The notes below the pieces were generated by a model, which made no database searches, was not told the DNA's origin, and worked only from the letters and a program-made list of their open reading frames with translations. Below are positions 32,754 through 41,508 of a stretch of DNA of 64,000 nucleotides, piece after piece. This stretch comes from Treponema saccharophilum DSM 2985 (GTDB lineage: Bacteria; Spirochaetota; Spirochaetia; Treponematales; Treponemataceae): positions 1-64,000 of the forward strand of contig NZ_AGRW01000034.1 in assembly GCF_000255555.1 (NCBI RefSeq). The letters run 5' to 3'. The stretch's first letter is position 1. Each line of letters starts with the position of its first letter. The position numbers were made by a program, and so were the translations under genes.

Positions 32754-34415
32754 TCAGTATTTGAAAGAGCTTCCGCCGATGAATTCCCTGATTATCGACT
32801 GTTTCGGGACGTAGTCGGACGAGATTGCGTTGAACTGCGTCAGGAAGCGCAGAAGCCTGCATGCCTCCGTGTACTCGGGCTCGTTCGGCTTTACCGCGCG
32901 GAGCGCCGGCTCGACGTAGACCTTGAGTACGGGAAGCTCGTAGTCGAGCGCCGTGTTCAGCACCGCGTCGGCGTTGTTCTGGAACGGGAAGATGTGGAGC
33001 CGCTCGCCTTTCTGGACGCTGTCCCACATCGAAATCGTCGCCGCCGCCGATTTGTCCCTGAAATTCGCGTCGCGCACGATTCTCCTGATGAGCCTGTTGT
33101 CGCTCGTCGGAATCCTGTTGTGGTCGTCGAGGTTGAGCTGCGTCAGCGCGGAAAGGTAAATCTTGAACTTGAATTCGGGCTTCACCTGCGGGGTGAGCTT
33201 CTCGTTCAGGCCGTGGATTCCCTCTAGGATGAGGATGTCGTTCTTGCGCATCGTCATCGTCTCGCCCGTGTAGAACCGCGTTCCCGTGTCGAAGTTGTAG
33301 TTCGGCACGTCGATTGTCTTTCCGTCGAACAAATCGACGAGGTTCTTGTTGAGCAGCGGGATGTCGAGCGCCTCGAGGCATTCGTAGTCGTAGTTCCCGT
33401 TCTCATCCTTCGGGTTCTTGTCGCGCCCGACGTAGTACGAGTCGAGGCTGAGGACGTGCGGGTTGTATCCGAGCGCCTGAAGGTGCAGCGCGATTTTCTT
33501 CGCCGACGTCGTCTTCCCGGATGACGATGGGCCTGCTATGAGGACGACCTTGACGTTGCCCCGTGCGGCAATCTGGTCGGCGACTTTCGCGTAGTTCTGG
33601 AGCTGGAACGTCTCGGTGATGTCGATGAAGTCGTTTATCTTTCCCTTGACGATGAGCTCGTTGAGGCTTGCCGCCGACGTGACGCCGACCCGCTTTCCCC
33701 ATTCCTTGTACGTCTTGTAAATCTCGAATATCTTCGGCTGGTCCTTGAATTCCGTCAGCTTGCCGGGATTCTTGTGCTCGGGGAAGCGCAGGAGGAATCC
33801 CTCGCCGTACGCTTTGAGCTCGAAGACTTTGAGTATTCCCGTTGACGCGACGAGCGGCGCGAAGTAGATGTCCGCGAAATCAGAGTCGTCGAGCTTGTTG
33901 ACGAGGACGCGCGGCTTGCACCGGTATTCGAGCTGCTTCCTCGTCTCGGTCATGCCGAGCTTCTCGAATATCTCGCATGCCTCCTCGTAGAAGAGGTGCT
34001 TCGTCATAATCGGGCGGTTCTGCTTTATTATCGCCCTCATCTCCTTCTCGATTTCGTATATCTCGTATGTCGAGATGGGCGTGTCCCCGTCGAGCGTGTA
34101 GTAATAGCCGTATCCGAGCGAGTGCCCGACCAGAAGCCTCGAATTCGGGTAGAGTTTGTTCGCGGCGGCGGCGAGGACGAAGCAGAGCGAGCGCCTGTAG
34201 ATTTCCGCGCCCGCCTTCGTGTCTACGGTGACGATATCGACTTTTGCCGAGACTTTTATCGGGCGTGACAAAGACACGACCTCTCCGTTGACGTTCAGCG
34301 CTATGACTTTCGACTGGTCGATGTTCCCGAAATAGCCGAGTATGTCGATTCCGCGCGTGCGCGCAGCTATGTCCCTCGATGTCCCGTCCGGGAAGGTGAT
34401 TTTGATTGTGTTCAT
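32754..34415 (-). CDS. TGS-domain nucleoside (uridine-type) kinase
   Basis: 553 residues. The N-terminus is TGS-like (IKITFPDGTSRDIAART), followed by a region like the second additional domain of threonyl-tRNA synthetase (GHSLGYGYYY, ...LFYEEACEIFEKLG). From residue ~290 a phosphoribulokinase/uridine kinase domain has Walker A LIAGPSSSGKTTSAKK, LSLDSYYVGRD, and LILEGIHGLN. This architecture is known in spirochaetes, Thermotoga and clostridia; nucleoside phosphorylation is predicted. AGGAGGACACAACA precedes the ATG. It has its own terminator. Confidence 0.88.
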   Translation of the reverse strand: MNTIKITFPDGTSRDIAARTRGIDILGYFGNIDQSKVIALNVNGEVVSLSRPIKVSAKVDIVTVDTKAGAEIYRRSLCFVLAAAANKLYPNSRLLVGHSLGYGYYYTLDGDTPISTYEIYEIEKEMRAIIKQNRPIMTKHLFYEEACEIFEKLGMTETRKQLEYRCKPRVLVNKLDDSDFADIYFAPLVASTGILKVFELKAYGEGFLLRFPEHKNPGKLTEFKDQPKIFEIYKTYKEWGKRVGVTSAASLNELIVKGKINDFIDITETFQLQNYAKVADQIAARGNVKVVLIAGPSSSGKTTSAKKIALHLQALGYNPHVLSLDSYYVGRDKNPKDENGNYDYECLEALDIPLLNKNLVDLFDGKTIDVPNYNFDTGTRFYTGETMTMRKNDILILEGIHGLNEKLTPQVKPEFKFKIYLSALTQLNLDDHNRIPTSDNRLIRRIVRDANFRDKSAAATISMWDSVQKGERLHIFPFQNNADAVLNTALDYELPVLKVYVEPALRAVKPNEPEYTEACRLLRFLTQFNAISSDYVPKQSIIREFIGGSSFKY

Positions 34416-34548
34416 TGTTGTGTCCTCCTGCTGAAAAGCCTTTCCCGCCTTTTTCTGCGGGCTTTTCCTCCGGAGAATCGCGTTCCGGAGGATTCATCCA
34501 TTCTACAATGGAAAGCGCGAATCTGCACGTTTTTTCGCGTTTTATGAA

Positions 34549-34577
34549 TTGACAGCCGCGCCCGTCGGAACGAGAAT
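34549..34577 (+). promoter_or_regulatory. Candidate promoter for the TIGR01440 gene
   Basis: TTGACA (34549-34554), 17 bp, GAGAAT (34572-34577), 23 bp before the ATG at 34601. The -35 is consensus; the -10 matches at four of six positions. Confidence 0.55.
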
Positions 34578-34600
34578 AGAGTCCTTTTTAGGGGGATTTC

Positions 34601-35161
34601 ATGGATTGCGATTCACATGTCGATTTTGGGCGCGTGTCCGCCGACGTCGCGGGCATAATAACGCAGATGCTCGACGAGCATCCGCTCAAGGCTGGTTCCG
34701 TTTTCGTCATCGGCTGCTCGTCAAGCGAGATTGTCGGCGGGACGATAGGACACGACTCGAGCGAGGAGGCGGGGCGGCGTGTTTTTGAGGCTGCCCGCGA
34801 CGTCCTTTCCGCCAGGGGGATTTTCCTTGCCTGCCAGTGCTGCGAGCACCTGAACAGATGCCTCGTCGTCGAGGAGAAGTGCGCGGAGAAATACGGCCTC
34901 GACGAGGTTTCCGTCGTTCCATGGGCGCACGGGGGCGGCTCCCTCGCGACTGCCGCCTGGAACGGCTTCGAAAATCCGGTCGTCGTCGAGCATATCCGGG
35001 CGTCCGCCGGAATCGATATCGGCGGAACACTCATCGGGATGCACCTCAAGGAAGTCGCGGTGCCGTTCCGCCCGAAGATTTCCGCGGTGGGAAAGGCGAG
35101 CGTCTCCGCGGCGTACACCCGTCCCAAGCTCGTGGGCGGGGTGCGCGCCCGGTACAAGTAG
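34601..35161 (+). CDS. TIGR01440/DUF436 (YwlG-like) family protein
   Basis: 186 residues matching the YwlG family found in Firmicutes and spirochaetes: VFVIGCSSSEIVGGTIGHDSS, GIFLACQCCEHLNR, VPWAHGGGSLATAAW, and GIDIGGTLIGMHLKEVAVP. Function unestablished. The strong GGGGG site sits 6 nt before the ATG, and it has its own promoter. It stands alone on the plus strand between two minus-strand genes, with 80 bases and no clear terminator before argR. Confidence 0.85.
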   Translation: MDCDSHVDFGRVSADVAGIITQMLDEHPLKAGSVFVIGCSSSEIVGGTIGHDSSEEAGRRVFEAARDVLSARGIFLACQCCEHLNRCLVVEEKCAEKYGLDEVSVVPWAHGGGSLATAAWNGFENPVVVEHIRASAGIDIGGTLIGMHLKEVAVPFRPKISAVGKASVSAAYTRPKLVGGVRARYK

Positions 35162-35241
35162 CGGCGCCGCTGTCTTTTTGATGCCTGCGTCCGCAGAAAA
35201 CGCCGGCTGCAGGCTTTCGATGCGGGCAGCCGGCAGCTTTC

Positions 35242-35715
35242 TCATTCCTCGTCCAAGTCGGGAATCTTCCGCTTGAGCTTCTCCATGAAGTCCTTGCCCG
35301 AGACGCCCTTTTTGAGGCACGCGAATATGCAGTTCTCACCGGCTATCGTCCCGAGAATCTCGTCGAAGTTGAACGCGTCGAGCGCGTTCGAGACAGCGTC
35401 CGCATGTCCGCCGAACGTCTTTATGACGACAATCGGCTCGTTCCAGTCGATTGAGACGTAGCCGCGCAGGAAATCCTGCACGAATATGTCGTCGTTCTCA
35501 AGCCGCTCGTCGTCGCCCGGCAGCGTGTACACGTACCCGTCGTTCCCGTCCGAGATTTTGCCGACCTTGAGAAGCTTTAGGTCGCGCGAGAGCGTTGCCT
35601 GCGTCACGTCGAACCCGTCCTTTATCAGGTGCGACAGAAGCTCGTCCTGGCTTTCTATCCTGTTGTTCCGTATGACTTTGCGTATCGTCTTCAATCGTTC
35701 CGAGCGGTCTTTCAT
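35242..35715 (-). CDS. argR: Arginine repressor
   Basis: About 157 residues. The N-terminal winged helix (KTIRKVIRNNRIESQDELLS, FDVTQATLSRDLKLL) binds ARG boxes; the C-terminal oligomerisation domain has NALDAFNFDEILGTIAGENCIF with the GTIAGEN arginine-binding region. The start at 35715 follows AGGGGC; the upstream ATG at 35739 lies inside an ARG box and would add only eight residues. Two ARG boxes directly upstream indicate autoregulation. No arginine biosynthesis gene is in the window. Confidence 0.93.
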   Translation of the reverse strand: MKDRSERLKTIRKVIRNNRIESQDELLSHLIKDGFDVTQATLSRDLKLLKVGKISDGNDGYVYTLPGDDERLENDDIFVQDFLRGYVSIDWNEPIVVIKTFGGHADAVSNALDAFNFDEILGTIAGENCIFACLKKGVSGKDFMEKLKRKIPDLDEE

Positions 35716-35733
35716 CGTTTGTTTGCCCCTGAA

Positions 35734-35770
35734 TTGCATTTTTATGCAAAATTATGAATAAAAATGCAAT
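35734..35770 (-). promoter_or_regulatory. Two adjacent ARG boxes upstream of argR
   Basis: TTGCATTTTTATGCAA (35734-35749) is a perfect palindrome apart from the central T run. Four bases on, ATGAATAAAAATGCAAT (35754-35770) is almost the Bacillus subtilis ARG box consensus CATGAATAAAAATGCAAG. Both fill the 48-bp gap between mutS2 and argR. Confidence 0.85.
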
Positions 35771-35787
35771 CCGTGTCAAATTCGCCC

Positions 35788-38400
35788 TCACATCATCTCG
35801 ACATACGTCTTTCCGAACCCGCCGTCCTCCGCCTTCGCGTAGCTGAAGCTCTTCACGCCGGGGTAGTGCGACAGGAAGTCGTGGACGGCCTGCCGCAGGA
35901 CGCCCGTGCCGTTTCCGTGTATGACGCTGAAATTCTTGAAATCCTTGAGCGTGCACAGGTCGAGCTGCCGCTGGAGCGCCTTTATCGCGTCCTCCGCCCT
36001 CATCCCTAAAAGCCGCAGCTCGAATTTCGGGGCGTTGTCCTCCTTCACGAAAATCGCGTTCTCGCCCGACTCGCCGGCAAGCTCCACGGAGAAGTCCGCC
36101 TTCGCCGTTATGTTCGGCGCGCCGAGCGGGATAAGCTCCTTTTCCTTCGCCTGCATCCTTAGCGTCCCGAACTGCACGAGCCACACGCCCGGTTTCTCCT
36201 TCCTGACGAGCGTTCCTCGCATCCTTGACGAGCGGGAGAGAACCTCGGAGCCCTCCTCGAACGTTTTCGGGGGTTCCGCCTTGCCCGCGTTTTTCTTTGG
36301 GGCGAGCGCGGCGGCTTCTTCGTCCGTGAACGTCCTTCTCGCGGTGGCGAGCGCCTCCCTGTTCGACGTGCGCTTCTTCGTCTTCTTCGACGCCTGGGAT
36401 TTCGACTCCGCCTGCTTCATTATCCGGAATCCGTTCTCGGAGATGTCGAACCGCTGCTCCTGCTCGATTCTCCTGTCGAGCTCCGCCTGCGCCTCGTCGA
36501 TGCGCTGCGATTCCGCCTCGATTTCATCCGCCCCGGACTCGATTTCCTCCGTCAGCTCGTCGATGAACGCGCGCACCTTGAGGTTCTTCTCGCGCGTGAT
36601 TTCTCCCTCGCGGATTTCCCTGACGAGGTTCTCGAGGCGGCTCCTAGTCTCGCGTATGAACGCCGACTCGTCACGCGACTCCCGCACGCGAATCTCGTTC
36701 TCGTGCCGCCTGAGGCTGATTTCCTTCTGCTCTATCCTGAAAATCCGCTCGCGCGTCTCCTTCTCCGCCTGCCTGAGCTCCTTCTCGATTCGCGCGGCCT
36801 CCGCGTGCTTTTCCGTGAGCCCGCGGATGAGCGTCGAGACGTCCGCCTGCTGGTTCGTGATGTACGATTTCGCCTTTTTTACGGTGTCGGCAGGAAGCCC
36901 CGAGCGCCGCGCGATGTCGAGCGCGTGGCTTTCTCCGGGAACGCCCATGAGGAGCCGGTACGTCGGGGCGAGCGTTCCCGCGTCGAATTCCGCGGACGCG
37001 TTTACGCACGACTCGTTCGTGTATCCGTAATTCTTGAGGATTCCGTGGTGCGTGGTGACGAGGACGAACGATTTTTTCTCTATCAGCGCGTCGAGCGTCG
37101 CCATCGCGATTGCGCCGCCTTCCTGAGGGTCCGTTCCGCTTCCGAGCTCGTCGAGGAGCACGAGGGAGCGGCTGTCCGCGTGCTTCACCGCCGCGGCGAT
37201 GTTCCTCATGTGCGCGCTGAACGTGGAGAGCGACTCGTCAATCGACTGCTCGTCCCCGATGTCCGCGAAAATCGAGTCGAACACGGGAAGCCGCGTCCCA
37301 TCCGCCGCCGGGACGGGGAACGCCGACTGGTTCATCATCGAAAGAAGCGCGAACGTCTTTATCGTGACGGTTTTTCCGCCCGTGTTCGGCCCGGTGACGA
37401 TGAGGACGCTTTTTCCCTTGAGGAACGTTATGTCGATGGGAACCGCCTTCTCCCCCAGAAGCGGGTGCCGCGCCTGCACCAACGCCGCCGCCTCGTCCTC
37501 CGAGACGTCCTGAGCGAAGACGCAGCCGTGCTCGGCTCCCCATTTTGCCGCCGCCTGCGCCGTGTCCATCTCCGAAAGAAGCTTGAGCGCCCATGAAAGC
37601 TGCTCGCAATGTGGGCGGAGCGTCGCGGTGAGCTCCGCGAGAATCCGTCTCGTCTCCTCGGCAAGGTGGAATTCCTCCTGCATGAGCTCGTTGTTCTTCC
37701 TGACGACTTCCTCCGGCTCTATGTACATCGTCTGCCCCGAGCCCGATACCTCGTGCACGATTCCCGGAACCTTCAGGCGCTGGCTCGATTTCACGGCGAG
37801 GACCTGCCTGTCCGCGCGGAATGCCGGCACGTTCGATTCGAGGACCGTGTTCATCGCGGGGTCGGACGTGTAGCGTTTGAGCGCGGACTGTATCTCCGCC
37901 GTTATGGACGCGATTTTGTTCCTGATTTCCCTTATCGACGGGAGGTCCTTTATGTTGCCGTCCCTGTCGATTATCCTCGATATTTCCGCCGTCGTCGCCG
38001 AAAGCTCCGAGTAGGGGAGCTTCTCCGCCATATCGGAAAGCTCCTTCATGGCGATTTCCTTCGACGCGGTTTTTATGGAGCCGTATGCGTGCAGCGCCGC
38101 GTCGGCGAATTCCCTGAGCGAGCGCATCTGCCCGAGGCTGAGCACGGAGCCTTCCGCCTTGAGCATCTTCATGAAGGGCGCGATTTCCCCCCATCCCGGA
38201 AGGACGGCCGGGCTTTTCGAGCGCAGCGAGCGCTGCCATTGCATCCCGAGCTTCTTCAGCCCGTCGAGCTTGTCCTTCCTCGCCGACGTGAACGGCTCCC
38301 GCCTGTCGATGAGTCCCTTTCCCTCCGCGCTCACGCATTTCGACGCAATCTCGTCCCGTATCCGGTAGAACGCGAGGTCTTCCAGTGTCTTCCTGTGCAT
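35788..38400 (-). CDS. mutS2: Endonuclease MutS2
   Basis: 870 residues. The MutS-type ATPase has Walker A VTGPNTGGKTVTIKTFALL (near residue 340), Walker B LVLLDELGSGTDPQEGGA and DVSTLIRGL. A long coiled coil (residues ~510-650) and the C-terminal Smr nuclease domain follow, with RLLGMRAEDAIKALQRQLD and SVIHGNGTGVLR. The usual Smr opening LDLRG reads LRLLG here, a change at a normally conserved position. MutS2 limits recombination or rescues collided ribosomes, depending on species. The start at 38400 has GGAAGG only 3-4 nt upstream. Confidence 0.95.
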   Translation of the reverse strand: MHRKTLEDLAFYRIRDEIASKCVSAEGKGLIDRREPFTSARKDKLDGLKKLGMQWQRSLRSKSPAVLPGWGEIAPFMKMLKAEGSVLSLGQMRSLREFADAALHAYGSIKTASKEIAMKELSDMAEKLPYSELSATTAEISRIIDRDGNIKDLPSIREIRNKIASITAEIQSALKRYTSDPAMNTVLESNVPAFRADRQVLAVKSSQRLKVPGIVHEVSGSGQTMYIEPEEVVRKNNELMQEEFHLAEETRRILAELTATLRPHCEQLSWALKLLSEMDTAQAAAKWGAEHGCVFAQDVSEDEAAALVQARHPLLGEKAVPIDITFLKGKSVLIVTGPNTGGKTVTIKTFALLSMMNQSAFPVPAADGTRLPVFDSIFADIGDEQSIDESLSTFSAHMRNIAAAVKHADSRSLVLLDELGSGTDPQEGGAIAMATLDALIEKKSFVLVTTHHGILKNYGYTNESCVNASAEFDAGTLAPTYRLLMGVPGESHALDIARRSGLPADTVKKAKSYITNQQADVSTLIRGLTEKHAEAARIEKELRQAEKETRERIFRIEQKEISLRRHENEIRVRESRDESAFIRETRSRLENLVREIREGEITREKNLKVRAFIDELTEEIESGADEIEAESQRIDEAQAELDRRIEQEQRFDISENGFRIMKQAESKSQASKKTKKRTSNREALATARRTFTDEEAAALAPKKNAGKAEPPKTFEEGSEVLSRSSRMRGTLVRKEKPGVWLVQFGTLRMQAKEKELIPLGAPNITAKADFSVELAGESGENAIFVKEDNAPKFELRLLGMRAEDAIKALQRQLDLCTLKDFKNFSVIHGNGTGVLRQAVHDFLSHYPGVKSFSYAKAEDGGFGKTYVEMM

Positions 38401-38448
38401 TTTCCTTCCCTAAAAAAACTGAGGTGTGCGGACAGTCAAAATCTCCCG

Positions 38449-39432
38449 TCAGTCGTCCCAGGAGCCTGTCTCTATCTCTTCCTTTATGGTGCGCCAGCTT
38501 TCGAATCGCTCGCCGCTTATCGTCCCGCTCTCGACCGCGTCCTGAATCGCGCAGCCCGGCTCGTTCTCGTGCGAGCAGCTCATCCCGAAGCGGCATTTTC
38601 CGAGAAAATTCCTGAATTCGCGGAAGTAGAGCGCGAGGTCGGCCGCCGCAATCGAGTCGAGGCAGAACCGCCTGACGCCCGGCGTGTCGATTATCGACGC
38701 GTACACGTTCGGAAGCCCGTTCACGAGCGATTCGTTGAGGTGGATGTGCATGAGGCTTCCCTTCGTCGTCGTGTGCGTTCCCTTGCCGTACTTCTGCGAG
38801 AGGCTCCCCGTCTTGAGGACGCACGTGCTGTCGAGGACGTTGACGAGCGACGACTTTCCGATTCCCGACTGGCCGACCAGCGCGCTGAGCTTTCCCGTCA
38901 CGAGCTCGGCAAGCTCCGGAATCCCCTCTCCGCTTTTCGCGCTGACCCTGAGAACTTTGTATCCTATGTCCTCCCAAATCTGCAGCCGCCTCTGGAATTC
39001 CGGGTTCTGAGATTCGGGAAGGTCGTATTTGTTGACGAGTATTATCGGGGTGAGGTTCTGGTGCTCCGCCTGCGCGAGTTCCCTGTCTATGAATTTCGGG
39101 CGGAACGGAGGCTCTTCCGGCGTCGTCACGAGTATGACGTAATCGAGGTTCGCCGCAAGAAGCTGCGGCGCGCGCCCTTTCACGTTCCATCTGACGAACT
39201 CGTTCCTTCTCGGCACGAGGGCTGTTATCAGTCCTTTGCGGCTTTCGCTGTCTTCTATCTCAATCTCGACCCTGTCGCCCGGTGCGAGCGGATTGTAGTA
39301 TTTCGTGTCGAGCTTGAGCCTCTTGCTTTTGAACGAGCAGGGGCGTATCAGCGGGTTGCCGTCGCCGTCATCGCATTCTATCTCGAACGTGTTGTTGCTG
39401 CCGTTCAGAACGGTTCCTTGTAGTTGAATCAT
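38449..39432 (-). CDS. rsgA: Ribosome small-subunit-dependent GTPase A
   Basis: 327 residues. The N-terminal OB fold is followed by a circularly permuted GTPase: G4 ILVNKYDL, G1 GQSGIGKSSLVN, G2 THTTT, G3 DTPGVR. The zinc finger reads CRFGMSCSHENEPGC. It assists late 30S maturation. No strong ribosome site is seen; TGTAAAAT (TAAAAT at 39446-39441) lies 8 nt before the ATG with ATGACA 18 bp further up, so it may have a very short leader. It lies 48 nt before mutS2 on the same strand. Confidence 0.95.
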   Translation of the reverse strand: MIQLQGTVLNGSNNTFEIECDDGDGNPLIRPCSFKSKRLKLDTKYYNPLAPGDRVEIEIEDSESRKGLITALVPRRNEFVRWNVKGRAPQLLAANLDYVILVTTPEEPPFRPKFIDRELAQAEHQNLTPIILVNKYDLPESQNPEFQRRLQIWEDIGYKVLRVSAKSGEGIPELAELVTGKLSALVGQSGIGKSSLVNVLDSTCVLKTGSLSQKYGKGTHTTTKGSLMHIHLNESLVNGLPNVYASIIDTPGVRRFCLDSIAAADLALYFREFRNFLGKCRFGMSCSHENEPGCAIQDAVESGTISGERFESWRTIKEEIETGSWDD

Positions 39433-39507
39433 ATCCGACCATTTTACAGTTAAAGGCTCGAAGTTGTCATCAATCGCGGGGAAAATCCGCTCGCCGACGG
39501 ATGCTTT

Positions 39508-39894
39508 TCAGCCGGAAACTTTCGTTCCCGCGGCGATTGCCTTCCTTCCTGCTTCCTTTATCGTGTTGTTGTCGCCGAGAAGGACGACGTTCGGGAGCCA
39601 TTTGTCCGCCTCGCTTTCCTCGATGTGCGTGAACGTGACGATGATTATCCTGTCGCCGACCTGCGCCATCCGCGCCGCCGCCCCGTTCAGGCAGATTTCG
39701 CCCTTGCGCCCGGGGATTATGTACGTCGAGAACCGCGCCCCGTTGTTGATGTTGTATATGTCCACCTTCTGGTAGGCGTGCATCTCCGCCGCCGCGAGCA
39801 GCTCCGTGTCTATCGATATTGAGCCCTCGTAGTCGAGCATCGCCGCCGTGACTGTCGCCCTGTGCAGCTTCGATTTCAGTACTTCAATCTGCAT
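39508..39894 (-). CDS. panD: Aspartate 1-decarboxylase
   Basis: 128 residues, the standard length. It opens MQIEVLKSKLHRATVTAA; the self-cleavage site is EGSISID with Gly24-Ser25, yielding the pyruvoyl enzyme. TYIIPGRKGEICLNGAAAR is also conserved. It makes beta-alanine for pantothenate. It is last in the panB-panC-coaX-panD run, 39 bases after coaX, and AGGAAAAC precedes the ATG. Confidence 0.95.
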   Translation of the reverse strand: MQIEVLKSKLHRATVTAAMLDYEGSISIDTELLAAAEMHAYQKVDIYNINNGARFSTYIIPGRKGEICLNGAAARMAQVGDRIIIVTFTHIEESEADKWLPNVVLLGDNNTIKEAGRKAIAAGTKVSG

Positions 39895-39933
39895 TCTGTT
39901 TTCCTCCGAAAAAAAATCTCGTTTTGTTCCGCG

Positions 39934-40704
39934 CTATCTGTTCATCTCGAGCGCCGTCTTCACGCCGGAGAGCACGAGCTCGGGGACGATTTCGTCGAAA
40001 AGCCCGTAGTCGTCGAACGTCCGCGCGAAACCTCCCGTCCCGACGATGAACGGCTTCTCGCCGCCGAAAATCTGCCGCTCGTAATGGCCGCAGATTTCCC
40101 GCACGGCGCCGGCGTTCCCGTAGAATATTCCCGACTGTATCGCCTCGATTGTCGACTGCCCGCAAATGCGCGCTGGCCGGACAATCTCGACGGACGGGAG
40201 CTTCGCCGTTCCCGACGCGAGCGCCTGCACCGATATTTTCAGCCCGGGGAGAATCGCCCCGCCTAGGTACTCCTTGTTGCCGGTCACGACGTCGATTGTC
40301 GTCGCCGTCCCCATGTCGATGACGATGAGGTTCCTTCCCGGATGGCGCGTGACGGCCCCTATCGCGGCGGCAATCCTGTCCGCGCCGATTTCCTTCGGGT
40401 TCGCGTAGCGGATTTTCAGCCCGGTCTTTATTCCCGACTGTATGAACAGCGGCTCGAGCGCGAAATATTTCTTGACCGCGCTCGAAAGCGAGTAGTTTAT
40501 CGGCGGGACGACGGAGCAGCAGCACGCGTCCTTTATTTTTCCCGCGTCGATTCCGTTATCCCGCAGCACCGTGCGCAGGAATATTCCGATTTCGTCGGAT
40601 GTCGAATTCTTGTTCGTCGTCTGCCTGAACTGCAGCACGAGCCTGTCCCCGTCGAAAACGCCTCCCGTCACGGTGGAATTTCCGACGTCGAGTGTCAGTA
40701 TCAT
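39934..40704 (-). CDS. coaX: Type III pantothenate kinase
   Basis: 256 residues. Motifs: ILTLDVGNSTVTGGVF (phosphate-1), IGADRIAAAIGA, IVIDMGTATTIDVV, and VVGTGGFAR-like FIVGTGGFARTF. It phosphorylates pantothenate, the first committed step to coenzyme A. Positioned directly between panC and panD, so substrate synthesis and use are co-expressed. The GGGACG before the ATG is a weak ribosome site. Confidence 0.94.
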   Translation of the reverse strand: MILTLDVGNSTVTGGVFDGDRLVLQFRQTTNKNSTSDEIGIFLRTVLRDNGIDAGKIKDACCCSVVPPINYSLSSAVKKYFALEPLFIQSGIKTGLKIRYANPKEIGADRIAAAIGAVTRHPGRNLIVIDMGTATTIDVVTGNKEYLGGAILPGLKISVQALASGTAKLPSVEIVRPARICGQSTIEAIQSGIFYGNAGAVREICGHYERQIFGGEKPFIVGTGGFARTFDDYGLFDEIVPELVLSGVKTALEMNR

Positions 40705-40723
40705 CGTCCCTCCGTCCCGCGAA

Positions 40724-41479
40724 TCAAAGCGGGATGTTGTCTATAAGGCGCACGCCCTCGAGGAACGCGGCGACGAAAAGCCTTCCGCGCCTTTCCTCAA
40801 GGTAGTCGACGGTGAAGCCCGCTTCCGAAAGCGACTTCTTCTTCTCCTCTATCGTCCCGCTTCCCGCGAGAATCTCGTGGAGGCGCGGCGCAATCCTGAT
40901 TCCGTCGGCGCTGAGCTTCCTGTTCCGCGACGATATGGCAAGCCCGTTTTCCTCGCGCACGATGGGGCAGGGGACAATCTCCACGTCCATGAAGAACGCG
41001 CTGACCATTCCCTTGAGGAGCTGGAGCTGCTGGAAATCCTTCTCGCCGAAATACGCGCGCGTCGGGCGCACGATGTTGAGGAGCTTCATCACGACGGTGA
41101 GCACGCCGTCGAAATGTCCGGGGCGTGTCGCGCCGCAAAGGACGTGCGAGAAATCCGTCTCGGTGAGCTTGTATGTGTATCCGTCCGGGTACATCACGTC
41201 GTACGTCGGCGCGAAGAGGTAGTCGATTCCGACGCTTTCGAGAAGCTTCACGTCGTCGTCGAAATTCGCCGGGTACGTCTCGAGGTCCTTCTTGTCGTTG
41301 AACTGCGTCGGGTTGAGGTATACGCTCGCGATCGCGATGTCGTTCTCCGCGCGGTTGCGTTCCATGAGCGAGCGGTGGCCGGCATGGAGCCCGCCCATCG
41401 TCGGCACGAATCCGACCGTCTTCCCCTCGTTCTCCGCACGTATCTTTTTCAGCTCCTGTGCTGTCCGTATGATTTTCAT
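40724..41479 (-). CDS. panC: Pantothenate synthetase
   Basis: About 251 residues. The ATG at 41479 follows AGGAGGGC; the long frame extends beyond it without homology. HIGH-type motif PTMGGLHAGHRSL, YLNPTQFNDKKDLETYP, YFGEKDFQQLQ, and SSRNRKLS (KMSKS-like) are all present. It joins pantoate to beta-alanine. Slightly shorter than the usual ~280 residues, by a reduced C-terminal lid. Confidence 0.95.
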   Translation of the reverse strand: MKIIRTAQELKKIRAENEGKTVGFVPTMGGLHAGHRSLMERNRAENDIAIASVYLNPTQFNDKKDLETYPANFDDDVKLLESVGIDYLFAPTYDVMYPDGYTYKLTETDFSHVLCGATRPGHFDGVLTVVMKLLNIVRPTRAYFGEKDFQQLQLLKGMVSAFFMDVEIVPCPIVREENGLAISSRNRKLSADGIRIAPRLHEILAGSGTIEEKKKSLSEAGFTVDYLEERRGRLFVAAFLEGVRLIDNIPL

Positions 41480-41508
41480 GTTTGTGCCCTCCTGAAAAAT
41501 TGGTTCCG

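Noticed and set aside
37238-39190. Long minus-strand frame across mutS2 and rsgA, and plus-strand frames opposite them
   Set aside because: Highly basic, Arg/Gly/Pro-rich translations typical of shadow frames in GC-rich DNA; the true genes carry all recognised motifs.
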